A stretch of DNA of 64,000 nt from Bacillus thuringiensis (GTDB lineage: Bacteria; Bacillota; Bacilli; Bacillales; Bacillaceae_G). Where the stretch lies: NCBI RefSeq assembly GCF_014932895.1, contig NZ_JACYOF010000001.1:620001-684000 (forward strand), given 5' to 3'. The position numbers and the translations under genes were made by a program. The notes under the pieces were generated by a model, which did no database searches, was not told the origin of the DNA, and saw only the letters and a list, made by a program, of their open reading frames with translations. This document shows, in pieces, positions 34,405 to 46,271 of the stretch (positions within the stretch are counted from its first letter, which is position 1; every line of letters begins with the position of its first letter).

Positions 34405-37047
34405 TTATTTTGAAACAGATTTAACGTACTCTTGTACAAATGCTAAAGCTTCTTCAACTTGAGCTGGGTTTTTACCGCCTGCTTGCGCCATATCAGGACG
34501 GCCGCCACCGCCACCGCCGCAACGAGAAGCTACCTCTTTCACAAGTTTACCAGCATGGTAACCTTGACTAATTAAATCTTTCGTTACGCCTGCTAAAATA
34601 TTCACTTTATCATCATTTACAGATGCTAATACAACAACTGCTGACTCTAATTTATTTTTAAGGTCATCCATCATTGTACGTAAGTTATTCATATCTGCAA
34701 CATTTACTTTCGCAGCTAATACGCTCACGCCATCAACTGTCATTACTGAATCGGTTAAGTTTCCAGCTTCGATATTGCTTAATTTCGCAGCAAGGGATTC
34801 GTTTTCTTTTTGAAGTTGTTTTACTTCAGCAAATAAACCATCAACTCTTGTTAAAATATCTTTCGGATTTGTTTTCATTTTTCCTGCTGCTTCTTTTAAT
34901 AAACCTACTTGATCGTTCATTAATTCGTATGCAGATTTACCAGTTACCGCCTCGATACGACGCGTTCCTGCACCGATACCAGACTCAGCAACGATCTTGA
35001 AAATACCGATAGAAGCTGTGTTATCAACGTGACAACCACCGCAAAGCTCTAAGCTGTAATCACCAACTTGTACAACGCGTACAACATCTCCGTATTTTTC
35101 ACCGAATAATGCCATTGCACCCATTTCTTTCGCTTCTTCGATTGCTTTTTGAGAAATCTCAACATCAATACTTTCCCAAATTTTCTCGTTTACGATACGC
35201 TCAATTTTTTCTAATTCGTCAGCTTGTACTTGACCGAAGTGAGAGAAATCAAAGCGTAAACGTTCAGAAGTTACAAGAGAACCAGCTTGGTTAACATGCG
35301 TTCCAAGTACGTCTTTTAATGCTTGGTGCAGTAAGTGAGTTGCTGTATGGTTTTTCACAACGCTACTACGGTTTTTCGTATCGATAATAGCTTTCACAGA
35401 CGCATCTTTCGTTAACGTACCTTCTTCCACAGCTACTTTGTGTAAGTTTTGACCATTTGGTGCTTTTTGTACGTCTTTTACAACAACTTTCACGCCATCA
35501 GCAAGAAGGTAACCACGGTCAGCAATTTGTCCACCGCTCTCTGCGTAGAATGGTGTTACATCAAGAATTAACTGTCCTTCTTCACCTGCTTGTAAGCTAT
35601 CTGTGTACTCGCCGTTTTTCACAAGTGCAACAACGTTACTTTCTGTCGCAACTGTACCGTAACCAACGAATTCGCTCGATACTTTAACTTCACCAAGTAC
35701 ACCGCCTTGAACTTGCATAGAATCAACGTCTTGACGAGCAGCACGTGCACGCTCACGTTGTTTTTCCATTTCAGCTTCAAAACCTTTATGATCAACTGTC
35801 ATACCAGCTTCTTCTGCATATTCTTCTGTTAATTCAATTGGGAAACCGTACGTGTCGTATAAACGGAACGCATCTACGCCAGAAATAACAGTTGTTTTTT
35901 CTTCTTTCGCTTTTGCAATTACTTCAGCTAAAATCGCTTCACCATCATGAAGTGTTTCATGGAAACGCTCTTCTTCGTTTTTCACAACTTTTGCGATGAA
36001 ATCTTTCTTTTCAAGTACTTCTGGATAGAAGTCTTTCATTACTTCTCCAACAACCGGTACTAATTCAAACATGAATGGACGGTTGATGTTTAATTTCTTC
36101 GAATAACGAACAGCGCGGCGTAATAAACGACGTAATACATAACCACGGCCTTCGTTAGATGGAAGAGCACCGTCACCAACAGCGAATGTTACTGTACGAA
36201 TATGGTCAGCAATTACTTTAAACGCCATATCTTTTTCTAAGTCGCCATTACGATACTTCTCACCAGAAATTGATTCTGTTGCACCAATCATCGGCATGAA
36301 TAGGTCTGTATCAAAGTTCGTAGGCACATCTTGAACGATAGATGTCATACGCTCTAGCCCCATCCCTGTATCGATGTTTTTCTTAGGAAGTGGCGTATAT
36401 GAACCGTCTGGATTATGGTTAAATTGAGAGAATACAAGGTTCCATACTTCTAAGTAACGCTCATTTTCTCCACCTGGATATAATTCTGGGTCACTAAAGT
36501 CATTACCGTAAGCTTCCCCGCGATCATAGAAAATCTCTGTATTCGGTCCACTTGGTCCTTCACCGATATCCCAGAAGTTTTCTTCTAAGCGGATGATGCG
36601 CTCTTTTGGAACACCCATTTTCTCATTCCAAATTGTAAATGCTTCTTCATCTTCTGGATGGATTGTAACTGATAGTAATTCTTTATCGAATCCAATCCAT
36701 TTGTCGCTCGTTAAGAATTCCCAAGCCCAAGTAATTGCTTCTTCTTTGAAGTAATCACCGATTGAGAAGTTTCCTAACATTTCAAAGAATGTATGGTGAC
36801 GAGCTGTTTTCCCTACGTTTTCAATATCGTTTGTACGAATTGATTTTTGAGCATTTGTAATACGTGGATTTTGTGGGATTACACGGCCATCAAAATATTT
36901 TTTTAATGTTGCTACACCACTATTAATCCATAGAAGAGATGGATCTTCATGTGGAACTAGTGATGCACTAGGTTCTACTGCATGTCCTTTTTCTTGGAAA
37001 AAGTCTAAAAACATTTGACGAATTTGTGCGCCTGTTAGTTGTTTCAT
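34405..37047 (-). CDS. alaS: Alanyl-tRNA synthetase
   Basis: The 880-residue enzyme attaches alanine to tRNA-Ala. The N-terminal catalytic domain contains [25 protein letters not shown] and a glycine-rich GMGLERM. The editing domain has [11 protein letters not shown] and [13 protein letters not shown] (zinc ligands). The C-terminal oligomerisation/C-Ala domain ends with [19 protein letters not shown]. Length is normal. Start ATG follows AAGGAGGA. A T-box leader with an alanine specifier precedes it. Confidence 0.97.
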   Translation of the reverse strand: MKQLTGAQIRQMFLDFFQEKGHAVEPSASLVPHEDPSLLWINSGVATLKKYFDGRVIPQNPRITNAQKSIRTNDIENVGKTARHHTFFEMLGNFSIGDYFKEEAITWAWEFLTSDKWIGFDKELLSVTIHPEDEEAFTIWNEKMGVPKERIIRLEENFWDIGEGPSGPNTEIFYDRGEAYGNDFSDPELYPGGENERYLEVWNLVFSQFNHNPDGSYTPLPKKNIDTGMGLERMTSIVQDVPTNFDTDLFMPMIGATESISGEKYRNGDLEKDMAFKVIADHIRTVTFAVGDGALPSNEGRGYVLRRLLRRAVRYSKKLNINRPFMFELVPVVGEVMKDFYPEVLEKKDFIAKVVKNEEERFHETLHDGEAILAEVIAKAKEEKTTVISGVDAFRLYDTYGFPIELTEEYAEEAGMTVDHKGFEAEMEKQRERARAARQDVDSMQVQGGVLGEVKVSSEFVGYGTVATESNVVALVKNGEYTDSLQAGEEGQLILDVTPFYAESGGQIADRGYLLADGVKVVVKDVQKAPNGQNLHKVAVEEGTLTKDASVKAIIDTKNRSSVVKNHTATHLLHQALKDVLGTHVNQAGSLVTSERLRFDFSHFGQVQADELEKIERIVNEKIWESIDVEISQKAIEEAKEMGAMALFGEKYGDVVRVVQVGDYSLELCGGCHVDNTASIGIFKIVAESGIGAGTRRIEAVTGKSAYELMNDQVGLLKEAAGKMKTNPKDILTRVDGLFAEVKQLQKENESLAAKLSNIEAGNLTDSVMTVDGVSVLAAKVNVADMNNLRTMMDDLKNKLESAVVVLASVNDDKVNILAGVTKDLISQGYHAGKLVKEVASRCGGGGGGRPDMAQAGGKNPAQVEEALAFVQEYVKSVSK

Positions 37048-37067
37048 TGTATTTTCCTCCTTAAATA

Positions 37068-37300
37068 TAAAAAACTCCCGCCCCTATAAAAGGGACGAGA
37101 GTTAACTCGCGATACCACCCTAATTATGAATTGATTCTACAACAATCAATTCATCACCTCATGGTGCCGTAACGTGGCAAGACGGCAGTGATTAGCTGCT
37201 CTCAGGATTAGCTTTCTGTTACCCTTCATTTAAAGCTTCTTTCAGCCAGTGGAAGCTTCTCTCTATAAATGGACTGTAACGTACTTGTTCCGTCATTGAT
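37068..37300 (-). ncRNA. T-box riboswitch (alanine) upstream of alaS
   Basis: On the minus strand this shows stem I, a specifier loop GAAAGCTAATCC (codon GCT, complement of 37210-37212, followed by A), T-box AGGGTGGTATCGCG (complement of 37108-37121), and a terminator ACTCTCGTCCC/GGGGCGGGAGT followed by TTTTTT. A TTGACA (complement of 37344-37349) provides the promoter. Confidence 0.9.
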
Positions 37301-37542
37301 TTAATGTATTATATGACTAAATATAATAGAATTCTCTTAAGTTTGTCAATGTAGATAATCATTTATATTGTATCAATTGCTTATTAATCATAGTTATTCT
37401 ACTATCCATTCTTAACAGTCTTTCAATATATTATGCGTTTATTACTAAATAGGAATCTCCTCATAAAAATATCTCTATACCTTTTTCTAAATATTACATC
37501 ATTTGTTATAATTGAATTATTAACACTAAAGGAGCGATTACT

Positions 37543-37887
37543 ATGACAACCTTACTGAACAAAGCTAAAAATATATTAACAACTGACGAAACAATATTGT
37601 TTTACACAGCATGTTCATTAGACATATTTATATATCGTTCCGTCGCAAGGCCAGGTCTGTTAATTTTAACAAACAAAAGGCTCTTTTTTTATGGACCAGA
37701 TGTAAGTCAGAATCCCATTTTTGAAGAGTACTCTTTCGAAAAAATTTCTAATCTAAAAGAACAGAAGCGCCTTTTCAGTAATCAAATTGTATTTATGTAC
37801 GATAATGAATGGAAGAGAATAAAACACATTCAAACAAATGATGTAAGTTCTCTCGTTCAAAAAATAAAAGAACAACTCCCTAATTAA
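37543..37887 (+). CDS. Small bacterial PH-domain protein
   Basis: The 114-residue protein looks like a single bacterial PH-like domain: ARPGLLILTNKRLFFYGP is the characteristic strand pair, followed by FEEYSFEKISNLKEQKRLFSNQIVFMYDNEWKRI and a C-terminal helix (VSSLVQKIKEQL). Such domains occur in YokE-like and bPH proteins; the ligand is unknown. Start ATG follows AAAGGAGCG. It stands alone on the plus strand between alaS and yrrI. Confidence 0.75.
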   Translation: MTTLLNKAKNILTTDETILFYTACSLDIFIYRSVARPGLLILTNKRLFFYGPDVSQNPIFEEYSFEKISNLKEQKRLFSNQIVFMYDNEWKRIKHIQTNDVSSLVQKIKEQLPN

Positions 37888-37896
37888 TCATATTTT

Positions 37897-37926
37897 TAGC
37901 CCTCTATTTTTATAAATAGAGGGCTC
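37897..37926. terminator. Terminator between PH-domain gene and yrrI
   Basis: AGCCCTCTATTT and AAATAGAGGGCT form a 12-bp stem between the convergent genes. Confidence 0.75.
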
Positions 37927-37931
37927 TTACA

Positions 37932-38999
37932 TTACATATCCTCTTTCTTCCAAAGAGGCCTCACATGAACAACCACTGTACGAATGACTGCTAAAACAGG
38001 AACTGATATTAGCAATCCTACAATTCCTGCTACTTCTCCTCCAACTAGTAATGCAAGCATAATAATAACAGGGTGCATACGAAGCGACTTACCAACGATG
38101 TACGGAGATAAAATATTACTTTCAACAAATTGCAAAATTGCAATCGTAATACCCGCTTTAATAAGTAAGCTCGTTGATACAGTTGCCGCAATCATAAGCG
38201 TTGGGATCGCTCCTAAAATAGGACCAAAGTACGGGATTATATCCGTTACTCCAATAATAATGCCGAGTAGTAATGGATATTTCATACCGATAAACCAAAA
38301 AGAAAGAGCAGATACCCCTCCTAATACTAAGCAAACAAATAACTGTCCTCGAATATAACTTCCAAGCGACTTGTCAATTTCTTTCGCAAGCATTTGTCCC
38401 GTACTACGCCATTTACTCGGGACTAGTTTCCAAAAAACATGATAAAACTCACCGTAATCTTTTAATATGTAAAATACAATGAACGGGATTAAGAAAATAA
38501 TGAGCAATGAATCCAGTACACCACGAGCGGTACTCATCACTTTATTTAAAAGCGCTTGAATCTTCGTTTCTACACCAACAAAAATTTGTTTCACCTTTTC
38601 ATGAATAAATGACGGAAAATTCGCCGTTTGTTCTGTTACCCCATCCATCCAAGAATCGTACATTTTTGTAAGTTGTGGAAACTGTTCATTAATTTCTTGT
38701 AACTGCTTAATAACAACTGGTGTTCCTTTATAAATCCCATAACCAATTCCACCAAAGAATAGAATGTAAATGAGCAAAATAGCAAGCGTACGAGGCATTC
38801 CCTCTTTATGAATTTTTTCAATTAAAGGATGCAATAAATAAGCAATAAAACACGCAATAAGAAACGGTGTGATTGCCACTTTAAATACAAAAATAATCGG
38901 TGCCCATAGCGGCTTAATTTTTAAAAAGACAAGCAAACAAAGAAAAACGAGTAACAATAATCCTAAACGATATATCCAAATGATTTTAAGATTCTTCAC
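37932..38999 (-). CDS. yrrI: AI-2E family transporter YrrI-like
   Basis: The 355-residue protein has about eight membrane helices (for example LGLLLLVFLCLLVFLKI, ITPFLIACFIAYLLHPLI, LAILLIYILFFGGIGYGIY, LLIIFLIPFIVFYILKDYG). It also has the family motif GVTDIIPYFGPILGAIPTL. Members export small molecules or ions; the AI-2 link is historical. GTG 38999 was chosen, eight bases after GGAGG; an earlier GTG at 39017 overlaps that site. Confidence 0.88.
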   Translation of the reverse strand: MKNLKIIWIYRLGLLLLVFLCLLVFLKIKPLWAPIIFVFKVAITPFLIACFIAYLLHPLIEKIHKEGMPRTLAILLIYILFFGGIGYGIYKGTPVVIKQLQEINEQFPQLTKMYDSWMDGVTEQTANFPSFIHEKVKQIFVGVETKIQALLNKVMSTARGVLDSLLIIFLIPFIVFYILKDYGEFYHVFWKLVPSKWRSTGQMLAKEIDKSLGSYIRGQLFVCLVLGGVSALSFWFIGMKYPLLLGIIIGVTDIIPYFGPILGAIPTLMIAATVSTSLLIKAGITIAILQFVESNILSPYIVGKSLRMHPVIIMLALLVGGEVAGIVGLLISVPVLAVIRTVVVHVRPLWKKEDM

Positions 39000-39173
39000 A
39001 CGAAAAACCTCCTCCACCTTTATTTTGAAAATAAATAGGATAGGTTATGTGCAAAACTTTTAAAATCTTTTCATACAGACCATACTGTTTTTTAAAGACG
39101 TACATATATTTAACATAATAAGGACAACCACCCCTCAGAATAAAACATAAAAATATAATCAGGAGGGATAATA

Positions 39174-39386
39174 ATGGTCTTATTTATGCTTATATTATCT
39201 GCACTTTTTATGATCCTTGAATGGATTTGTATCGGATTTGGTATTTGGAAAGGTTTCTTTATTCGTTCCTCACAAAAAGAAAGAGCAAAACAATTATGGC
39301 ATTATGGAATGCTTGGCGTTGGATGTTACGGTCTATCTTATCTTTTCTCGGAAATCGGACTTTTTTATTTGCATATGGGCACATAA
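39174..39386 (+). CDS. 70-residue two-helix membrane protein
   Basis: The frame begins MVLFMLILSALFMILEWICI and ends with a second helix (MLGVGCYGLSYLFSEIGLFYL), separated by a basic loop (SSQKERAKQLWHYG). AGGAGGGATA precedes the ATG. No family is recognised. It ends at a terminator shared with the convergent small gene. Confidence 0.65.
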   Translation: MVLFMLILSALFMILEWICIGFGIWKGFFIRSSQKERAKQLWHYGMLGVGCYGLSYLFSEIGLFYLHMGT

Positions 39387-39416
39387 AAAAACTCCCTCAT
39401 CAATAAGGGAGTTTTT
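39386..39416. terminator. Bidirectional terminator
   Basis: AAAAAACTCCCT and AGGGAGTTTTT form a stem between two convergent small genes. Confidence 0.85.
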
Positions 39417-39432
39417 CACTTTATCGAAATGA

Positions 39433-39561
39433 TTATAAATAAGACTTAATCATCTTACGCGCCTTTTTTATATTGCGTTTTGAAAATACATCTTGCTTAC
39501 GAGCATATTGGTATGCTGCAGCTCCAACACCTAATGCGATTAATGAATTGCGTAGATTCAA
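39433..39561 (-). CDS. YrzQ/DUF3918-like small protein
   Basis: The 42-residue product (NLRNSLIALGVGAAAYQYARK, then KRNIKKARKMIKSYL) starts at TTG, with GGGGGA about seven bases upstream. It has a small-residue hydrophobic helix and a basic tail, as in the tiny DUF3918 proteins encoded at this locus in bacilli. Function is unknown. Confidence 0.6.
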   Translation of the reverse strand: MNLRNSLIALGVGAAAYQYARKQDVFSKRNIKKARKMIKSYL

Positions 39562-39579
39562 AGTAAATCCCCCTTTTCG

Positions 39580-39768
39580 TTATCCGATCGTTCTTTCGTT
39601 CTCATCAAATAAATCATCAAGAGAGCTTAACGAACCATCTTCCTCTACTTGATGCGTATGGATTTTCCCCTTTGAAACCGATAATTCGATATAACAATTC
39701 CAGCAGTAAAATTGGTTGACACCTATTTTTCCAATGTCTTTCCCTTTGCAATTTGGACAACTGAACAT
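39580..39768 (-). CDS. Small zinc-ribbon protein
   Basis: The 62-residue protein has two cysteine pairs, CPNC near residue 4 and CWNC near residue 22, forming a zinc ribbon. A hydrophilic acidic C-terminal half follows (EEDGSLSSLDDLFDENERT). GGAGATGAAAG precedes the ATG. Partner and function are unknown; it lies between recD2 and the YrzQ-like gene. Confidence 0.75.
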   Translation of the reverse strand: MFSCPNCKGKDIGKIGVNQFYCWNCYIELSVSKGKIHTHQVEEDGSLSSLDDLFDENERTIG

Positions 39769-39894
39769 ATGGCTTTCATCTCCTTACAGTCTCCCAGATT
39801 CTATTCGCCATTATGTCCAAACTGCATTCATTTATACATGCTAGAGCCTTTCAACGCTATGCGTTTGAAAGTTTCACTATATAATTTCACCTTG

Positions 39895-42231
39895 TTACAT
39901 GAAATCATACGGTGAAATGTTTTCCACGTCCATTTCTTCGCCATTAACTGTTACCATCTGCACTTCTCCTTGTGATTCTTGCAAGCGACTAGCTAAAGTC
40001 GTTTGACGCATTGCATCATCAAGACGGTTCACACCGGATTGGAAAGCCGATTCCTCCCCGCAAATAATTAGGAATTTCTTACTTCTTGTAATACCAGTGT
40101 AAATTAAATTACGACGTAACATACGGTTGTAACTTTTTACAATTGGCATAATAACAATCGGAAATTCACTACCTTGAGATTTATGAATTGAACAACAATA
40201 TGCATGTGTAATTTGATTTAAATCCGGCTTTGTATATGTTACTTCAATTCCGTCAAATGAAACGATAATCATATCTTGTTGTTCAACATTTTCTTTTGCA
40301 TAAAACACCGAAACAATTTCTCCGATATCACCATTAAACACTTGGCTCTCTGGCTGATTGACGAGTTGCAGTACTTTATCGCCTCTTCGGTATACAACAT
40401 CACCGTATGCAATTTCTTTAGTCTTTTCCCTTTTCGGATTAAATACTTGTTGCAATGCTTCATTCAACACATTGATACCAGCAGGCCCGCGGTACATCGG
40501 TGCTAATACTTGTACATCTCTTGCACTAAAGCCTTTTGTCTTAGCATTTTCACAAACCTTTTTAACAACCTCAACAATTTGAGCCCCTGTACAGCTAATA
40601 AATGAACGATCTTTTTTATTTTGCGCTAAATCTGGCGGAAGCGTGCCACCTTTTATCGCATGGGCAAGTTGAATAACAGATGAGCCTTCCGCTTGACGAT
40701 AAATTTCAGTAAGCTTTACTGTCGGAACTGCACCTGCATTTAATAAATCTTTTAACACTTGTCCAGGCCCTACAGATGGCAACTGATCTTCATCACCTAC
40801 AACGATAACTTGAATGTTCGTCGGAAGTGATTTAAATAGCTGGTTTGCAAGCCAAATATCAACCATTGAAAATTCATCAATAATAAGGAGCTTCCCTTGG
40901 ACAGGATCTGTTTCATTACGCTGGAAAGATCCTTCTGGCGTCCAGCCAAGCAAACGGTGAATTGTGCAAGCTGGAAGTCCTGTCGATTCACTCATTCGCT
41001 TCGCTGCTCTTCCTGTTGGAGCTGTTAATAGTATTGGGAATGGATTATCATCACTATATTCATTCGGATTTAACGATAATCCGTGCAATGATGCATACAT
41101 TTCAACAATCCCTTTAATAACAGTTGTTTTCCCCGTTCCTGGTCCACCTGTTAATAACATCATCGGCTTATGAAGTGCCGTTTGAATCGCTTCTTGCTGA
41201 AACGGTGCATACTGTACATTCAGTTGCTCTTCAATTTCACCTAATGTTTTTAACACTTCCGCTTCAGGAAATGAAGGTGTTTCCTCTTGATTCATCAGTC
41301 GTCGAATGGACTTCACAACACCTTTTTCAGAGTAAAACAGCGATGCTAAATACACTCGTTCTTCTTCTATGATGACTTTCCCTTCACTTTGCATCATTTC
41401 AATACAACCTATAATATCTTCCTCAGTCACTCTTCCTTCTTGGTTATTCAAAAGTGACATCGTTTCTCTTACAAGTTGATCTTTCCCCATATAAACGTGA
41501 CCAAGTTGCAATGAAACATTCTCTAATGTGTAAAAACATCCCGCGCGTACACGGTCGTCGTGATTACCCGATATCCCTAACGCACGCCCTATATCATCCG
41601 CTCGTCCAAAACCAATCCCGTCCACTTCTTCAATAAGTTGATACGGATTATTACGAATCACTTCTAATGTCATCTCTTTATATTGCTGATAAATCTTAAT
41701 AGACAGTTTCGTTCCAAAACCGTAACCATTTAAAAAGCTCATTACTTTCTCTAATCCTTGATGCTCAACAATTGTCTCATATATTTCCTGTGCTTTTTGC
41801 TTGTTAACAACACCATTTAACGCATCAGGGTCATCCATAATTTTAGAAATAGCATGTTCCCCGAAATGGTCCACAATTTTTTCAGCTGTACGCTTTCCTA
41901 TCCCTTTAAATAAATCACTCGCTAAATATTGCACCATGCCTGCTTTTGTTTGCGGCAATTCTTTTTTAAATGTTTCAACCAAATATTGTTTTCCATACTT
42001 CGGGTGGTCTTTAAAATGACCTGTCAATGTAAACACTTCATCTTCATGCATGCGGGGAAAATGACCGTTTATCATCACTTTTTTTTCGTCGTACGTTTCA
42101 TTCGTTTCAATGACTTTCATACTGACAACGGAATAGAGGTTTTCTTCGTTGTGGAAAATGGTATGAAGAACTTGCGCTTTAATAAACTTTTTCTCTTCCT
42201 CAAACAAATCCATCGCATGTTGATTTCCCAT
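39895..42231 (-). CDS. recD2: RecD2-type ATP-dependent DNA helicase
   Basis: The 778-residue protein is a superfamily 1B helicase of the RecD2 (YrrC) type, with a long N-terminal region (1-330) holding helix-hairpin-helix repeats (KGIGKRTAEKIVDHFG, VDGIGFGRADDIG). The motor has Walker A LTGGPGTGKTTVIKG (near 365), Walker B LLIIDEFSMVD and the late YCCSIHKSQGSEFPIVI. It acts 5' to 3' in DNA repair and fork restart without RecBC. Start ATG follows AGGAGAGG. Confidence 0.94.
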   Translation of the reverse strand: MGNQHAMDLFEEEKKFIKAQVLHTIFHNEENLYSVVSMKVIETNETYDEKKVMINGHFPRMHEDEVFTLTGHFKDHPKYGKQYLVETFKKELPQTKAGMVQYLASDLFKGIGKRTAEKIVDHFGEHAISKIMDDPDALNGVVNKQKAQEIYETIVEHQGLEKVMSFLNGYGFGTKLSIKIYQQYKEMTLEVIRNNPYQLIEEVDGIGFGRADDIGRALGISGNHDDRVRAGCFYTLENVSLQLGHVYMGKDQLVRETMSLLNNQEGRVTEEDIIGCIEMMQSEGKVIIEEERVYLASLFYSEKGVVKSIRRLMNQEETPSFPEAEVLKTLGEIEEQLNVQYAPFQQEAIQTALHKPMMLLTGGPGTGKTTVIKGIVEMYASLHGLSLNPNEYSDDNPFPILLTAPTGRAAKRMSESTGLPACTIHRLLGWTPEGSFQRNETDPVQGKLLIIDEFSMVDIWLANQLFKSLPTNIQVIVVGDEDQLPSVGPGQVLKDLLNAGAVPTVKLTEIYRQAEGSSVIQLAHAIKGGTLPPDLAQNKKDRSFISCTGAQIVEVVKKVCENAKTKGFSARDVQVLAPMYRGPAGINVLNEALQQVFNPKREKTKEIAYGDVVYRRGDKVLQLVNQPESQVFNGDIGEIVSVFYAKENVEQQDMIIVSFDGIEVTYTKPDLNQITHAYCCSIHKSQGSEFPIVIMPIVKSYNRMLRRNLIYTGITRSKKFLIICGEESAFQSGVNRLDDAMRQTTLASRLQESQGEVQMVTVNGEEMDVENISPYDFM

Positions 42232-42327
42232 CTTTCCTCTCCTTTCCGACTCTTTTCACTTTAATGAGCAGTACATCCCCCACCTCTTTAGATGAGGGAT
42301 AACTACCCATTAAACTATAGTTTCATC

Positions 42328-42987
42328 TTATTCAGCTTCTTGTTCTAATAAACGAATACCATTACCAGCTAAAAAGTGATCTGGTTGAATTTCAGTTGCT
42401 CTCTTAAATAAAGCAAGAGCTTTCTCGTTATTTTCTTCAAATACGTACGAAACACCTAAATTATAATACGCATCTGCATGCTCTTCATCCATTTCTAATA
42501 CCTTTTCAAAATAAGGTTTTGCCTCTTGAATATGTTCTAGTCGCGCGAAGCAAAGTCCACATTGGAATACAGCTTCTACATCTGCTTCATCCAATTCTGT
42601 TGCTCTTTGTAAAAACGGCAGTGCAAGACGATCATTTCCAAGCTGCACATGTGTGATACCTAGCATAAATGTTACATCAGCTGATTGTAATCCAGCTTGC
42701 ATCGCTTGTTCAAATACAGCTTTCGCCTCTGCAAATTGCTCTTGGCCATAATATACGTTTCCTAATCCATAATAAGCAGCCGCAGATTTATCATCTAACT
42801 CTAATGCACGCTTATAAAATAAAATTGCTCGCTCACTATCACCTAATACATCTAATAAATTCGCAAAATTAATGTATCCAAGCGGATCTTTCGGACTTTC
42901 TTCGATTGCTTCCGTAAAATTTTTTGCTGCTTCTTCCCAGTTTCCTTCTTGCATATATTGAATACCTGTTTCAAGTTTGTTTGACAT
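42328..42987 (-). CDS. yrrB: TPR repeat protein YrrB-like
   Basis: The 219-residue protein consists of about six 34-residue tetratricopeptide repeats (for example NWEEAAKNFTEAIEESPKDP, SERAILFYKRALELDDKSAA, QFAEAKAVFEQAM, IQEAKPYFEKVLEMDEEHAD, NEKALALFKRATEIQPDHF). It has no signal or membrane segment, so it is a cytosolic scaffold. Neighbours recD2 and mnmA match B. subtilis yrrB. ATG 42987 was chosen; the earlier GTG lies in the GAGGTG binding site. Confidence 0.92.
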   Translation of the reverse strand: MSNKLETGIQYMQEGNWEEAAKNFTEAIEESPKDPLGYINFANLLDVLGDSERAILFYKRALELDDKSAAAYYGLGNVYYGQEQFAEAKAVFEQAMQAGLQSADVTFMLGITHVQLGNDRLALPFLQRATELDEADVEAVFQCGLCFARLEHIQEAKPYFEKVLEMDEEHADAYYNLGVSYVFEENNEKALALFKRATEIQPDHFLAGNGIRLLEQEAE

Positions 42988-43055
42988 GTCCTTCACCTCT
43001 ACAACAAATTATAACAAAGAATGTATTTTCCAAGCGAACGAAAATTCGCCTTATA

Positions 43056-43093
43056 TAAAAGAAACCTCTAACCGCTAATCGGCAGAGGCTTCT
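43056..43093 (-). terminator. Terminator of mnmA
   Basis: GCCTCTGCCG pairs with CGGTTAGAGGT on the minus strand, followed by TTCTTTT, just after the mnmA stop. Confidence 0.75.
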
Positions 43094-43096
43094 CGT

Positions 43097-45374
<2,278 letters not shown>

Positions 45375-45409
45375 TAAATCTCCTTCTTTCCAAATCGTTT
45401 CACAAGGAA

Positions 45410-45826
45410 TTAAATGTAAAACATATAGCCCCCGTGATTTTCTTCCTCATAACGTACTAAATCTTCTAAAGTTGTACTATCTAACACTTCTTGCACCGCA
45501 TCACGAACACGCATCCATAATTGGCGTTGTGCTGGTTCTTCTTCTTCTATCATTTCTACAACACTAATCGGACCCTCTAGTACACGAATTACATCCCCAG
45601 CTGTAATATTAGCCGGTTGATCAGATAATACATATCCACCATATGCACCTCGCGTACTCTTTACAAGACGAGCATTACGAAGTGGTGAAATTAATTGCTC
45701 TAAGTAATGCTCCGATAAGTCATGTGCCTGCGCAATTGATTTTAATGAAATTGGACCCTCACCAAATTTTTTTGCAAGATCAATCATAATTGTTAAGCCG
45801 TAGCGGCCTTTCGTTGAAATCTTCAT
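45410..45826 (-). CDS. cymR: Rrf2-family cysteine metabolism repressor CymR
   Basis: The 138-residue protein has the Rrf2 winged helix (MKISTKGRYGLTIMIDLAKK, then SEHYLEQLISPLRNARLVKSTRGAYGGY) and no iron-sulfur cysteines, as in CymR. In B. subtilis CymR with CysK represses cysteine-forming operons including yrrT-mtnN-mccAB, which is also in this window. Start ATG follows AGAGGTGC. It is read into yrvO after 35 bases. Confidence 0.93.
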   Translation of the reverse strand: MKISTKGRYGLTIMIDLAKKFGEGPISLKSIAQAHDLSEHYLEQLISPLRNARLVKSTRGAYGGYVLSDQPANITAGDVIRVLEGPISVVEMIEEEEPAQRQLWMRVRDAVQEVLDSTTLEDLVRYEEENHGGYMFYI

Positions 45827-45874
45827 CTATTTTGCACCTCTTTTCAAATTTTCACTTCTATTGGTTATATCTTA

Positions 45875-46031
45875 TTAATCCCGCTATTTGCGGGCGGTAA
45901 AACTCCCACCTCAAAACTAGGCTGGAGCAAAAAAGTTAGGCGGGAGATCAACTGCCCGTAAACGCCCGATTGGTGCGGGCTGATAATCAGCGGGGGATGA
46001 ACAAAACCCCACTGATTAAAGTTTCACTTTA
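45875..46031 (+). repeat. bcr1-like repeat, near full length
   Basis: The 157-base element starts TTAATCCCGCTATTTGCGGG, has internal hairpins (GCGGGCGGTAAAACTCCCACC, GCCCGATTGGTGCGGGC, AATCAGCGGGGG/CCCCACTGATT) and ends ATTAAAGTTTCACTTTA. Size, hairpins and ends fit the B. cereus group bcr1 repeat as I recall it. The terminal TTTAT duplication is degenerate here. It fills most of the gene-free interval between cymR and rarA; nothing else was seen in 45827-46271 apart from AT-rich sequence. Confidence 0.8.
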
Positions 46032-46271
46032 CAAAAGAACACAATTTAAAATCCTATGAAATTATAGCATAATATAGTATTATAAGAAATTTCAACTTGT
46101 GTATCAAAATGATAACACAAAATCATATTGAAAAACTCGGAAATTATTACAATTGAAAGAAAAATGAAAATATTTATATTCATTTTTCCCACAAAACAGC
46201 ATCCTATTTCAAATTCCATTAAAAAAAATGATACGATAGAATGAGATTATACGTTAAGGGAGACGGTCAAG

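Noticed and set aside
39835-39880. CTTTCAACGC/GCGTTTGAAAG hairpin after recD2
   Set aside because: It could be a terminator or a repeat remnant, but the stem is imperfect and there is no T run on the minus strand.
42265-42325. CCCCCACCTCTTTAGATGAGGG region as a bcr1 copy
   Set aside because: Only a hairpin and a TAGTTTCAT-like end resemble the repeat; similarity is too weak to call.
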